Assembly (NCBI RefSeq): GCF_030347395.1
Contig: NZ_CP128170.1
Location: 682,001 to 746,000 of the forward strand
DNA length: 64,000 bases
Direction of reading: 5' to 3'
Source of the DNA: Microbacterium sp. ET2
Lineage (GTDB): Bacteria > Actinomycetota > Actinomycetes > Actinomycetales > Microbacteriaceae
The position numbers and the translations under genes were made by a program. Positions 15,724 to 23,309 of the stretch are shown in pieces. The notes under the pieces were generated by a model. The model was given only the letters and a program-made list of their open reading frames with translations. It searched no databases and was not told where the DNA came from. The first letter of the stretch is position 1; the number at the start of each line of letters is the position of its first letter.

Positions 15724-15739
15724 TAACGATATGTCGTCA
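15724..15739. promoter_or_regulatory. Candidate PadR operator
   Basis: TAACGATATGTCGTCA is an imperfect palindrome (TAACGA / TCGTcA around AT-rich centre) between padR and the Old Yellow Enzyme gene. It resembles the TATCGTTA-type sites of actinobacterial PadR proteins. Confidence 0.5.
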
Positions 15740-15800
15740 TGCATCGCTGAGGACGGGTGTGGAGCGAATTCGCAGGCGCGGAGGAACACCCGCGGGCGAT

Positions 15801-16916
15801 TCAGACCGCCGTCCGCGCGTCTCGCCGCGCGAGGATCTCCGCCCGCTCGTACTGAGGCGCGAGCGACCACTCCTCGCCCAGGTGGCGCGCAGCGGTCACC
15901 GGCCACAGGGGATCGAGGAGGAACTCCCGGGCGAGGGCGATCAGGTCGGCGTCTCCGGCATCCAGGATCTCCTCGGCCTGCTCGGCGTCGCGGATCAGTC
16001 CCACGGCCGCGGTGAGCACCCCCGCCTCCTGACGGATGCGGCGGGAGAACGGCACCTGATAACCCGGGCCGACCGGAATCCGCGCGTCGGCGACGTTTCC
16101 GCCCGTCGAGACGTGCACGACGTCGACGCCGCGCTCTCGAAGCCGTGCCGCCAGCCGCACACTGTCATCCGCGGTCCAGCCCGCCGGTTCCACCCAGTCG
16201 GTGGCCGAGATCCTCACGAAGATCGGCGTCTGCTCGCCGACCGCCTGCCGCACGGCATCCGTCACCTGCTCCAGAAGCCGCACGCGGTTATCGAACGGGC
16301 CGCCGTATTCGTCGGTGCGGGTGTTCGACACGGGCGAGAGGAACTCGTGCAAGAGGTATCCATGCGCGGCGTGGATCTCGATGACGTCGTAGCCGGCCTC
16401 GCGTGCCCGTCGCGCGGCGGCGGCGAACTGCCCGATGACCTCGTCGATCCCCGCACGGTCCAGCGCCCTCGGCACCTGCTTGTCGGGAGCGAACGCGACG
16501 GCGCTCGGAGCGATCGGCTGCCAGTCGGCGGCCGGCTCGAGGCTTCCGAACGGGCCGTCGAACGGACGAGGTGAGCTCGCCTTCCGTCCGGCGTGGGCGA
16601 GTTGGATGCCGGCGGCCACACCGTTGTCGCGGAAGAACCGCGTGAGTCGGCGGTGAGCGGCGACCTGCGTGTCATTCCAGATGCCGAGGTCGTAGGCCGA
16701 GATGCGCCCCTCGGCGCTGACCCCTGTCGCTTCGACGATGATGAGGCCGGGGCGACCGAGTGCCCGAGAGCCGTAGTGCTGGACGTGCCAGTCGTTGGGC
16801 GCGCCCGCGTCGGGGCCGTCGGGGTCTGCGGAGTACTGGCACATCGGTGCCATCACGATCCGGTTGGGAAGGGTGATGCCGCGCACGGCGAGCGGGCGGA
16901 AGAGTGGGGATGTCAC
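15801..16916 (-). CDS. NADH:flavin oxidoreductase, Old Yellow Enzyme family (YqjM-like)
   Basis: A 371-aa TIM-barrel FMN enzyme of the thermophilic-like OYE class: N-terminal LPNRIVMAPMCQYSAD with the class-typical Cys at residue 26, IQLAHAGRK, the HAAHGYLLHEFLSPVSNTRTD segment that binds FMN and substrate, and the C-terminal LIALAREFLLDP-W phosphate-binding part. Such enzymes reduce activated C=C bonds with NAD(P)H. GTG 16916 is preceded by GGAGG. The stop is about 120 bp from the PadR start, so the candidate operator lies between the two genes and could affect only PadR directly. Confidence 0.92.
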   Translation of the reverse strand: MTSPLFRPLAVRGITLPNRIVMAPMCQYSADPDGPDAGAPNDWHVQHYGSRALGRPGLIIVEATGVSAEGRISAYDLGIWNDTQVAAHRRLTRFFRDNGVAAGIQLAHAGRKASSPRPFDGPFGSLEPAADWQPIAPSAVAFAPDKQVPRALDRAGIDEVIGQFAAAARRAREAGYDVIEIHAAHGYLLHEFLSPVSNTRTDEYGGPFDNRVRLLEQVTDAVRQAVGEQTPIFVRISATDWVEPAGWTADDSVRLAARLRERGVDVVHVSTGGNVADARIPVGPGYQVPFSRRIRQEAGVLTAAVGLIRDAEQAEEILDAGDADLIALAREFLLDPLWPVTAARHLGEEWSLAPQYERAEILARRDARTAV

Positions 16917-16990
16917 GGGCGTACCTCCATGGATCGCAACGCCGCGATGGCGGCGGGGAATTCCCCTCCGCGCAGCAGAGGGCGGGGCGC

Positions 16991-17506
16991 TCAGTCGCGG
17001 GCGGAGACGTCGACCTGCAGCTCGGCGGCGATCCGCTCGAGATCGGCGATGACGGCGGCGACCTCGACGGTCGGCGGTACGACGGCCGAGACGGTCGCCT
17101 CGAACAGGCGGCCCCCGGCCATCGCCGCATCGCGCGTCTCGGTCCGCATGCGGTCGATGCTCACACCGTGGGCGCCGAGGGTGGCGGAGATCTCGTGGAC
17201 GATCCCCGGGTGGTCGTTGCCGAGCACGGTGAAGGACAGGCGACGCGAGGGCGTGTCGCGAGCGGTCGCATCTCCTTCCCCGGGAAGACTCACCGTGACC
17301 AGCCCGGGAACGGCGTTCAGTGCCGCCCGCAGGTCGTCGAGGCGCTCGTCGGGCGCCGACACCTGCACCACGCCGGCGAACGCGCCGGCGAGCTCGGTCA
17401 GCTCGCTGTGCTCCCAGTTGCCGCCGTGGGCGTCGATCACCTCTGCCACCGCGGCCACGAGACCGGCACGGTCGGTTCCGACGAGGGTGAGCACGAGGGT
17501 CGCCAT
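16991..17506 (-). CDS. ACT-domain protein, glycine cleavage repressor-like (GcvR type)
   Basis: 171 aa with two ACT domains: the first at residues 1-75 (LVLTLVGTDRAGLVAAVAEVI, GNWEHSELTELAGAFAG) and the second at about 88-165 (LSFTVLGNDHPGIVHEISATL, GVSIDRMRTET). Double-ACT proteins of this form act as amino-acid-responsive regulators in the GcvR group; the ligand here is unknown. ATG 17506 lies 6 nt after TACGCT, a leaderless start. It diverges from the EPPP family member B gene, with 55 bp between the starts, so the two promoters face away from each other. Confidence 0.85.
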   Translation of the reverse strand: MATLVLTLVGTDRAGLVAAVAEVIDAHGGNWEHSELTELAGAFAGVVQVSAPDERLDDLRAALNAVPGLVTVSLPGEGDATARDTPSRRLSFTVLGNDHPGIVHEISATLGAHGVSIDRMRTETRDAAMAGGRLFEATVSAVVPPTVEVAAVIADLERIAAELQVDVSARD

Positions 17507-17512
17507 GGATTC

Positions 17513-17518
17513 AGCGTA
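17513..17518 (-). promoter_or_regulatory. -10 box, leaderless promoter of the ACT-domain gene
   Basis: TACGCT on the minus strand ends 6 nt before ATG 17506. Confidence 0.5.
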
Positions 17519-17549
17519 CGACCCCGCGCCACGCGCCGCTCCGGGCTGG

Positions 17550-17555
17550 TTGACT
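17550..17555 (+). promoter_or_regulatory. -10 box, leaderless promoter of EPPP family member B
   Basis: TTGACT in TGGTTGACTG ends 6 nt before ATG 17562, identical in form to the box at 2997. Confidence 0.5.
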
Positions 17556-17561
17556 GGGGTC

Positions 17562-17957
17562 ATGTCCTCCCCGCCCCGCGCGCCGGCCGCCGACGCCGCG
17601 GTGGCCACCCTCGTCGCCGCCGACGCCGTCGACAAGCTCGCGGCTCTCGCGATCATCGCGCGGGCGACGGGCGGCACCGTGGTCGGCAGCGGCACCGCGC
17701 GTCCCCGCATCCCCCTGCGCGACGGGGTGTGGATCGAGATCGAGATCCCCAAGTTCGGAGAGCCGCCGCCGCTCGCGATCGACGTGCACGCGTCCGAGGG
17801 GCAGGCCGCGGCCAGGAGCGAGGCGATCGCGTTGCGCGACGTTCTCCGACGCGTCACCGAATGGTCGATCGTCGCGGCGTTCCCCGGGGACGAACCGCCC
17901 GCCGCGGCGCCTACGATGAACAACGCGGCGCCGGCGCCCGGCACCGACCGCCGATGA
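17562..17957 (+). CDS. Hypothetical protein, EPPP family member B
   Basis: 131 aa, soluble, unknown function. It aligns along its length with the 102-aa product of 11898-12206: ALAIIA, then a Gly-rich turn, PRIPLRDGVWIEIEIPKFGEPPPLAIDV, and a helix with ALRDVLRRV. Compared with member A it has extra N-terminal and C-terminal Ala/Pro-rich tails. The start is supported by the TTGACT -10 box. It is followed after 22 bp by a zinc-ribbon protein gene on the same strand with its own GGGAGG site, so the two are probably one transcript. Confidence 0.7.
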   Translation: MSSPPRAPAADAAVATLVAADAVDKLAALAIIARATGGTVVGSGTARPRIPLRDGVWIEIEIPKFGEPPPLAIDVHASEGQAAARSEAIALRDVLRRVTEWSIVAAFPGDEPPAAAPTMNNAAPAPGTDRR

Positions 17958-17979
17958 CACCTCCGGGAGGCCCACCGAG

Positions 17980-18381
17980 ATGAGAGTCGCATCCTCAGCG
18001 GACTGGCGGGACGCCCTTCCGTTCGACACTCCCGTTCCCGCCGCCGAGGTCGCCCCCGGCGATCCCGCGCGCTGCTCGGGATGCCCGGCCGACGTGGTGG
18101 CGTGGGAACGCACCGCGCTGTTCGCGGTCAAGCACCGCCATCCGAATCATCACTCCGGATTCGTCCGCTTCTACTGCGCGGCGCACGTTCCCGCGGTGGC
18201 TCCGCCCCCACCGGCCGCGCCGGCAACCGTCCGCGAGGCGCGTGCCCCGCGCGCCACACGCGAGCGGGCGGCGCCGCAACGCCGGGCGGTGGAGGACAAG
18301 CCGCGACCGGTGTGCCCCGACTGCTTCATCGAGGTGTCGGCAACCGGGATCTGCGGCATGTGCGGCGAGCGGATCGCCTGA
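17980..18381 (+). CDS. Hypothetical protein with two Cys-pair zinc-ribbon segments
   Basis: A 133-aa protein. One Cys pair (CSGC) lies near residue 33, a single Cys at about 66 (FYCAAH), and a C-terminal treble CPDCFIEVSATGICGMCGER gives four cysteines arranged as a zinc ribbon. The middle is Pro/Ala/Arg-rich and likely disordered. The layout suggests metal binding and perhaps nucleic-acid or protein contact, but no family is recognised. ATG 17980 follows GGGAGG. It is downstream of EPPP family member B and convergent with the SQR-like gene (1 bp between stops). Confidence 0.7.
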   Translation: MRVASSADWRDALPFDTPVPAAEVAPGDPARCSGCPADVVAWERTALFAVKHRHPNHHSGFVRFYCAAHVPAVAPPPPAAPATVREARAPRATRERAAPQRRAVEDKPRPVCPDCFIEVSATGICGMCGERIA

Positions 18382-18382
18382 C

Positions 18383-19594
18383 TCAGAGCCGGCCCGGCAG
18401 GATGGCGTGCCAGTAGAGCCAGGGCAGGATGCGGCGATCGAAGATCCACGACAGCCGGTTCTCGCGGTACATCGACCGCCAGAAGGGGATCGTCGGCTTC
18501 AGCCCCCCGCGATCGTCGAACTCCGCGAAGACGACCGTGGAGCGCGACACGGTGAACGGACAGACCGAGTACCCGTCGTAGCGCGCCGTCGGACGACGTC
18601 CGGCGATCACGGCGGCGAGGTTCTTCGCCAGCACATAGCTCTGCTTGCGCAGGGCCCCGCCCGACTTCGAATTGGTCGTATCGGCAGAATCCCCGAGACT
18701 CCACACGTTCGGCCACCGTGGATGCCGAAGTGTCTCGGCATCGACGGCGACGAACCCGCCGGGATCGGATGCCGCTGAGAGCGGCGTCGCCTTCAGCCAG
18801 TCGGGGGCCGACTGGGAAGGTTCGACGGACAGCACGTCGTACTCCACGCTCTCGCGCTTCCCGTGCGACTCGAGCGTGACACGACGCTCGTCCCCGTCGA
18901 CGACCGCCAGCTCCGTCGAATACCGCACCTCGATGCCGTACCGGGCGACGACGCGCTCCAATTCGGCGTCGATCTCGGGGAGCCCGAACATGGTCGGAGT
19001 GGGAAGAACGAGGATGACGCGGATGTCACCGAGCACGCCGATCCGGCGCCAGTAGTCGCAGGCCTGGTACATCGGCTTCTGGCCCGCGCCCGCGCAGGAG
19101 GCGGGACCGGGCGGCTGGACGAACACAGCGGTGCCGCGGCGGAGGTCGCGCAGAGCCAGACTCGCCTTCCCCGCGAGATCGGGTTCGTAGTTCGACACCA
19201 CGTGCGGTGTGGTCAACGCCGCGTACAACCCCGGCACCTGATTCCAGTCGTGCTGGACCCCGGCGCTCACGATGAGGTGGTCGTATCCGACGACGTCGCC
19301 ACCTGCGAGGGTGACCGTCGAGCGTTCCGGGTCGATGTCGCTCGCGGCATCCTGGATCCAGGTGACTCCGCGCGGGGTCACCTCTCCCTGCGGACGCAGA
19401 GTCTCCTGCAGCCGCGCCGTACCGCCCGCCACGTGCGACAGGAGCGGCTTGTACACGTGCTCACCCCGCGGCTCGATGACGACGATGTCGGAGACCCCGC
19501 GCCGAGCGAGCCGCCCGGCGACCGAGAGCCCGCCGTTTCCGCCGCCGATCACCACGACCCGGTGTCGCCGGGCCACCGTCGCGATGGGTGTCAC
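18383..19594 (-). CDS. NAD(P)/FAD-dependent oxidoreductase, sulfide:quinone oxidoreductase-like
   Basis: 403 aa. FAD-binding GGGNGGLSVAG lies at the N-terminus, VVIEPRGEHVYKPLL follows, and the middle carries PASCAGAGQKPMYQACDYWR, which resembles the CAGAxQK motif of type II (SQRDL-like) sulfide:quinone oxidoreductases. A second Cys is in YSVCPFTVS, where SQRs carry the partner redox Cys, and DTTNSKSGGALRKQ with WSLGDSA closes the FAD site. It should oxidise sulfide to polysulfide with quinone as acceptor at the membrane face. The GTG start (19594) overlaps the stop of the PPOX gene by 4 bp, implying translational coupling. Confidence 0.85.
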   Translation of the reverse strand: MTPIATVARRHRVVVIGGGNGGLSVAGRLARRGVSDIVVIEPRGEHVYKPLLSHVAGGTARLQETLRPQGEVTPRGVTWIQDAASDIDPERSTVTLAGGDVVGYDHLIVSAGVQHDWNQVPGLYAALTTPHVVSNYEPDLAGKASLALRDLRRGTAVFVQPPGPASCAGAGQKPMYQACDYWRRIGVLGDIRVILVLPTPTMFGLPEIDAELERVVARYGIEVRYSTELAVVDGDERRVTLESHGKRESVEYDVLSVEPSQSAPDWLKATPLSAASDPGGFVAVDAETLRHPRWPNVWSLGDSADTTNSKSGGALRKQSYVLAKNLAAVIAGRRPTARYDGYSVCPFTVSRSTVVFAEFDDRGGLKPTIPFWRSMYRENRLSWIFDRRILPWLYWHAILPGRL

Positions 19595-20082
19595 AGGTCG
19601 AACTTCTCGTTCTCACCCTCGAGGCGCTCGCCGGTCACCTTGTGCTTGACGAAAGCGAGAAGCGTCGCGACCCGACCGCCGGGGCTGTCCCAGTACTCTC
19701 CGCCCTCTGCATCGAACCGGAGGAGCACGATCTCAGGATCCTCCGGGCCGTTGGGGAACCAGGCCTCGATCCCCGCGTTCCAGAGCTCCCGCAGCTTCGC
19801 GTCGTCGGTCACCACTTCGGCGCGACCGGACAGCGACAGCCAGGCGTCGTTCGAGCTGAAGGACACCCCGACACGGGGGTCGGCCTGGATGTGCTGCACC
19901 GCAGAGGCGTGGCGCGCGATGACGAACCACAGATCGCCGTCGAATTCCGCCTCCTGGACGGTGAGGGGGTGCGCCTGGAGGGAGCCGCCCGTCGCCCGCG
20001 TGGTCACCATGGCGAAGCGGAACTTCTTCAGCAGTTCGCGGACCTTGGCCTGCTCGTCGTCTGCGGTGGCGGTCTCGTTCAT
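19591..20082 (-). CDS. Pyridoxamine 5'-phosphate oxidase family protein (general stress protein 26-like)
   Basis: A 163-aa split-barrel flavin-binding fold: KFRFAMVTTRATGGSLQAHPLTV, then LWFVIARHASAVQHIQADPRVGVSF, then WLSLSGRAEVV and a C-terminal WFPNGPEDPEIVLLRFD. This is the stress-protein 26 subgroup, which probably binds FMN or F420 and is not a pyridoxal-salvage enzyme. ATG 20082 follows AAAGGGA. It is the first gene of a two-gene operon with the SQR-like flavoprotein and diverges from msrB, so the 190 bp between the two start codons should hold both promoters. Confidence 0.88.
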   Translation of the reverse strand: MNETATADDEQAKVRELLKKFRFAMVTTRATGGSLQAHPLTVQEAEFDGDLWFVIARHASAVQHIQADPRVGVSFSSNDAWLSLSGRAEVVTDDAKLRELWNAGIEAWFPNGPEDPEIVLLRFDAEGGEYWDSPGGRVATLLAFVKHKVTGERLEGENEKFDL

Positions 20083-20242
20083 CACGTCCCTTTCGTCGAG
20101 GTCTGCATCCATTCCATCCCCCATCCACAACGGATGCGCCCCGGTTGACAAGCGGCCGGCACCCTGCCATCGGCACCGGATTCGCAGGCGGCTCCCAGCT
20201 TCGCGGGACCAAATGCGGCCTCCGAACAGTTCTCCTCTGTGA

Positions 20243-20259
20243 CGCGGCAGCCAGCCGCG
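20243..20259 (+). promoter_or_regulatory. Small hairpin next to the msrB ribosome binding site
   Basis: CGCGGC-agcca-GCCGCG ends 1-2 nt before GTGAGGAGG, the Shine-Dalgarno site of msrB. It is only 6 bp but perfect, and so close that it could modulate access to the site. Confidence 0.3.
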
Positions 20260-20271
20260 TGAGGAGGAACC

Positions 20272-20739
20272 GTGACGAACTAGTACCGCAAGACCCCCGA
20301 GGCGATCACCGCCCTGACCGACCTGCAGTATCAGGTCACCCAGCGCGACGGCACCGAGCCGCCGTTCCGCAACGCCCACTGGAACAACCACGAGCCGGGA
20401 ATCTACGTCGATGTGGTGTCGGGAGAGCCGCTGTTCTCCTCCACCGACAAGTTCGACAGCGGAACCGGGTGGCCGAGCTTCACGCGCCCCATCGAACCCG
20501 AGGCGGTCGCGACGAAGACGGACTGGAAGATGATCCTGCCGCGCACCGAGGTGCGGTCGGCGATCGCTGACAGCCACCTCGGTCACGTCTTCCGAGATGG
20601 ACCGCGGGATGCCGGTGGGCTGCGCTACTGCATGAATTCCGCCGCGCTGCGCTTCGTACCCGCATCCGAGCTTCAGGCCCAGGGGTACGGCGCATACCGC
20701 AGACTGTTCGAGAACAGCCAGAAGGAGAACGCCTCATGA
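20272..20739 (+). pseudogene. msrB: Peptide-methionine (R)-S-oxide reductase, with TAG at codon 4
   Basis: From GTG 20272 (GAGGAGG upstream) the frame reads V-T-N-stop-Y-R-K-T-P-E-A, then runs uninterrupted through the whole MsrB fold: [40 protein letters not shown], catalytic Cys near residue 120 in [20 protein letters not shown] is the usual MsrB N-terminus, so the TAG at 20281-20283 replaces a sense codon. The next ATG/GTG in frame is 20413, inside the fold and 44 codons after the TAG. The protein lacks the CxxC zinc pairs seen in some MsrBs, which is common. The gene overlaps msrA by 4 bp. The stop may be a point mutation or error; otherwise readthrough would be needed. Confidence 0.85.
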
Positions 20740-21296
20740 CCAGTGGACCCACCGACACCGGAGCGGTCACCCGCCTCCCCGACGCCGAGACCGCCGTCCT
20801 AGCGGGCGGCTGTTTCTGGGGCATGGAGGATCTCATCCGCCGGCAGCCCGGCGTCCTGCAGACCCGCGTCGGTTACACCGGCGGAAGCAACGATCACGCC
20901 ACCTACCGCAACCACCCCGGTCACGCCGAGGCGGTGGAGATCGTCTTCGACCCGTCGCAGACGACATACCGCGACGTCCTGGCGTTCTTCTTCCAGATCC
21001 ACGACCCGTCGACGCTGAACCGTCAGGGCAACGACATCGGCACCAGCTACCGCTCGGCGATCTTCCCGCTGACCCCGGAGCAGGAGCGGGTCGCGCGCGA
21101 CACCATCGCCGACGTCGACGCCTCGGGCCTCTGGCCCGGCAAGGCCGTCACCACGATCGAGCCCGCCGGCCCGTTCTGGGAGGCCGAGCCCGAGCACCAG
21201 GACTATCTCCTGCGCATCCCGAACGGCTACACCTGCCACTTCCCACGCGCCGGGTGGGTCCTCCCCCGACGCTCCGAGGTCGAGTCGGCGGTCTGA
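20736..21296 (+). CDS. msrA: Peptide-methionine (S)-S-oxide reductase
   Basis: 186 aa with the MsrA active site [12 protein letters not shown] (catalytic Cys26), [46 protein letters not shown] and the C-terminal HQDYL. It reduces free and protein-bound methionine-S-sulfoxide in the cytosol, using thioredoxin. A resolving Cys lies near the C-terminus (YTCHF). Its ATG overlaps the msrB stop (ATGA), so it depends on msrB translation or on initiation at its own AAGGAG site (20721-20726). Confidence 0.96.
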   Translation: MTSGPTDTGAVTRLPDAETAVLAGGCFWGMEDLIRRQPGVLQTRVGYTGGSNDHATYRNHPGHAEAVEIVFDPSQTTYRDVLAFFFQIHDPSTLNRQGNDIGTSYRSAIFPLTPEQERVARDTIADVDASGLWPGKAVTTIEPAGPFWEAEPEHQDYLLRIPNGYTCHFPRAGWVLPRRSEVESAV

Positions 21297-21315
21297 TCCG
21301 ACTCTTCCCAGGTTT

Positions 21316-21356
21316 CGCCCCCGCGGTCAAGGGCTTCGTTCCCCGCCGCGGGGGCG
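21316..21356 (+). terminator. Stem-loop after msrA
   Basis: An 11-bp perfect stem (CGCCCCCGCGG at 21316-21326, CCGCGGGGGCG at 21346-21356) with a 19-nt loop follows msrA by 20 bp. No T-tract follows, so termination may be partial. Confidence 0.55.
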
Positions 21357-21386
21357 TCACCATTCTCGGAAGAGAAGGGGGATGTC

Positions 21387-21599
21387 GTGACCAAGGACCT
21401 CAAGAAGGGCGATCGCGTCAGCTGGAGCACGTCCCAGGGTCGGACCCAGGGCACCGTGGTGGAGCGCCGCACGAAGGACTTCCAGTTCGCCGGCCAGAAG
21501 TTCACCGCCAGCGACGATGAGCCGGCATACATCGTCGAGTCCGAGAAGAGCGGCGACAAAGCCGCACACAAGGGCTCTGCGCTGCGGAAGCTCTCCTGA
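21387..21599 (+). CDS. DUF2945 (HVA1/tudor-like) small protein
   Basis: 70 aa, basic: KKGDRVSWSTSQGRTQGTVVERR then FQFAGQKFTASDDEPAYIVESEKSGDKAAHKGSALRKL. This is the DUF2945 domain, a small SH3/tudor-like barrel of unproven function, often found with stress genes. GTG 21387 follows AAGGGGG. It sits between msrA and a cold shock gene on the same strand. Confidence 0.85.
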   Translation: MTKDLKKGDRVSWSTSQGRTQGTVVERRTKDFQFAGQKFTASDDEPAYIVESEKSGDKAAHKGSALRKLS

Positions 21600-21737
21600 T
21601 CCGAACCCGTTGCCGTGCTACGGTTGACGGGCTTCTCGCGGGTCTTCATCGGGTCGCGCAGAACACGTCCGCTCCGCACTTGTGGGAGCGGCACACCCGG
21701 TCGTTCAGGCGGCCCGAAAAGAAAAAGGAAAGACACG

Positions 21738-21941
21738 ATGGCCACTGGCACCGTGAAATGGTTCAACTCCGAGAAGGGCTACGGGTTCATCGCACCCGAC
21801 GACGGCTCGGCCGATCTCTTCGCGCACTTCAGCGCGATCACCGGTGAGGGCTTCAAGGAGCTCCACGAAGCGCAGAAAGTCGAATTCGACGCCGAGCGTG
21901 GCCCCAAGGGCATGCAGGCTGCGAACATCCGCGCACTCTGA
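21738..21941 (+). CDS. Cold shock protein (CspA family)
   Basis: 67 aa, a complete cold shock domain: [20 protein letters not shown] with RNP1 (KGYGFI) and RNP2 (DLFAHFSAI), ending [20 protein letters not shown]. It binds single-stranded RNA/DNA as a chaperone of folded transcripts. ATG 21738 follows AAAGGAA. The 138 bp upstream hold no gene and probably contain a structured 5' leader. A strong terminator follows the stop codon by 9 bp. Confidence 0.95.
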   Translation: MATGTVKWFNSEKGYGFIAPDDGSADLFAHFSAITGEGFKELHEAQKVEFDAERGPKGMQAANIRAL

Positions 21942-21950
21942 TCTTCATCC

Positions 21951-22002
21951 CGTCAGCCGGCGGTGGCGACCGAAAGGTCTCCCCGCCGGCTGACGGCTTT
22001 CT
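21951..22002 (+). terminator. Rho-independent terminator of the cold shock gene
   Basis: A 13-bp perfect stem (CGTCAGCCGGCGG at 21951-21963, its complement at 21983-21995) is followed by GCTTTCT. Confidence 0.85.
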
Positions 22003-22022
22003 GGGAACTCGGGTGTATACCG

Positions 22023-22038
22023 CTTCGTGGATACGAAG
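22023..22038. promoter_or_regulatory. Candidate operator upstream of the desaturase
   Basis: CTTCGTGGATACGAAG is a perfect 6-bp inverted repeat with a 4-bp centre. It lies between the cold shock terminator and the desaturase gene, next to a second partial match (GTATAC). Confidence 0.4.
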
Positions 22039-22195
22039 GTACGTACGCTGAAGAAAGCGATCGGCATCCGCCTTTGGCTCCACAGGCCGAAGTGGTCGCG
22101 ATCGAAACCGAGGTAACCCCATCTCTTCAACCGTCCTCGAGCCCCGCCTCGGACCTGTTCGTCAGACCTATGCCGGCACAGCGGAATTCCCCCCG

Positions 22196-23227
22196 ATGGC
22201 CCGCGCCTACACCGATGTGGCGCAGATCGTGCGCGAGACCGGCCTCCTCACCCGCGCACGCTGGTTCTACGCCCTCGTCGGCGCAGCGATCGCCGTCGGC
22301 TTCGGCGCCTGCATCGCCGGCTTCATCCTGCTCGGCGACAGCTGGTTCCAGCTCCTCATCGCCGCAGCTCTCGGCATCCTGTTCACCCAGGTGGCTTTCC
22401 TGGCGCACGAGGCGGCACACCGTCAGATCCTCAGCTCCGGGCCCGCCAACGACCGCCTTGCGCTGATCCTCGGCAACGGCGTGGTGGGGATGAGCGTCTC
22501 GTGGTGGGCCAGCAAGCACACGCGGCACCACGCCAATCCCAACCGGGTCGGCAAGGACCCCGACATCGAGATCGACACGATCTCGTTCATCGATGAGGAT
22601 GCCGCGACCGCGCGAGGCCTCCGCCGCCTGATCACCCGGCGGCAGGGATATCTTTTCTTCCCGCTTCTGACCCTCGAGGGGCTGAATCTCCACGCCCTCG
22701 CGTTCCGTCACCTCTTCAGCCGACAGCCCGTGAAGGGTCGGTTCACCGAGCTCGCACTGCTGTTCCTCCGCTTCGGCGTCGTACTCGTCCCCGTTTTCCT
22801 CTTCCTTCCCCTGGGCATGGCCTTCGCCTTCCTGGGCGTGCAGCTCGCTGTCTTCGGCGTGTACATGGGAGCCTCCTTCGCCCCGAACCACAAGGGCATG
22901 CCGGTCATCGCCAAGGACGCCAAACTCGACTTCTTCTCCAAGCAGGTGCGTACCTCGCGCAACGTCGGCGGCGGATGGTGGGCGACGGTGCTCATGGGCG
23001 GCTTGAACTACCAGGTGGAGCACCACCTGTTCCCCAACATGCCCCGTCCGCACTTGGCGAAGGCTCGTGAGATCGTGCGTGATCACTGCAAGACGCTGGG
23101 CGTGCCGTATACCGAGACCAGCCTGTGGCGCTCGTACGGCATCGTGATCGCCTACCTGAACCGCGTCGGGCTCGCCGCGCGCGACCCGTTCGACTGCCCG
23201 ATGGCGGGAACCTACCGACGCGCCTGA
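22196..23227 (+). CDS. Fatty acid desaturase (membrane, acyl-CoA/acyl-lipid type)
   Basis: At least 343 aa. Three histidine boxes are present: HEAAHRQ, HTRHH and QVEHH, the di-iron ligands of membrane desaturases, with hydrophobic helices before and between them (LVGAAIAVGFGACIAGFILLG, LLFLRFGVVLVPVFLFLPLG). It should introduce a double bond in membrane fatty acids. ATG 22196 is the first ATG, but the same frame upstream also reads like the family N-terminus (STVLEPRLGPVRQTYAGTAE), without any ATG, GTG or TTG. The true start may be a rare codon near 22118. Downstream of the cold shock gene, consistent with membrane adaptation to cold. Confidence 0.9.
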   Translation: MARAYTDVAQIVRETGLLTRARWFYALVGAAIAVGFGACIAGFILLGDSWFQLLIAAALGILFTQVAFLAHEAAHRQILSSGPANDRLALILGNGVVGMSVSWWASKHTRHHANPNRVGKDPDIEIDTISFIDEDAATARGLRRLITRRQGYLFFPLLTLEGLNLHALAFRHLFSRQPVKGRFTELALLFLRFGVVLVPVFLFLPLGMAFAFLGVQLAVFGVYMGASFAPNHKGMPVIAKDAKLDFFSKQVRTSRNVGGGWWATVLMGGLNYQVEHHLFPNMPRPHLAKAREIVRDHCKTLGVPYTETSLWRSYGIVIAYLNRVGLAARDPFDCPMAGTYRRA

Positions 23228-23309
23228 CCGCGTCCAGGAAGCGGCGGGTGTGGCAGGACATGCCGCATCCGCCGTTTTCGTCTGCGCGTGCCGGGAAGGA
23301 TCCCCGCGG

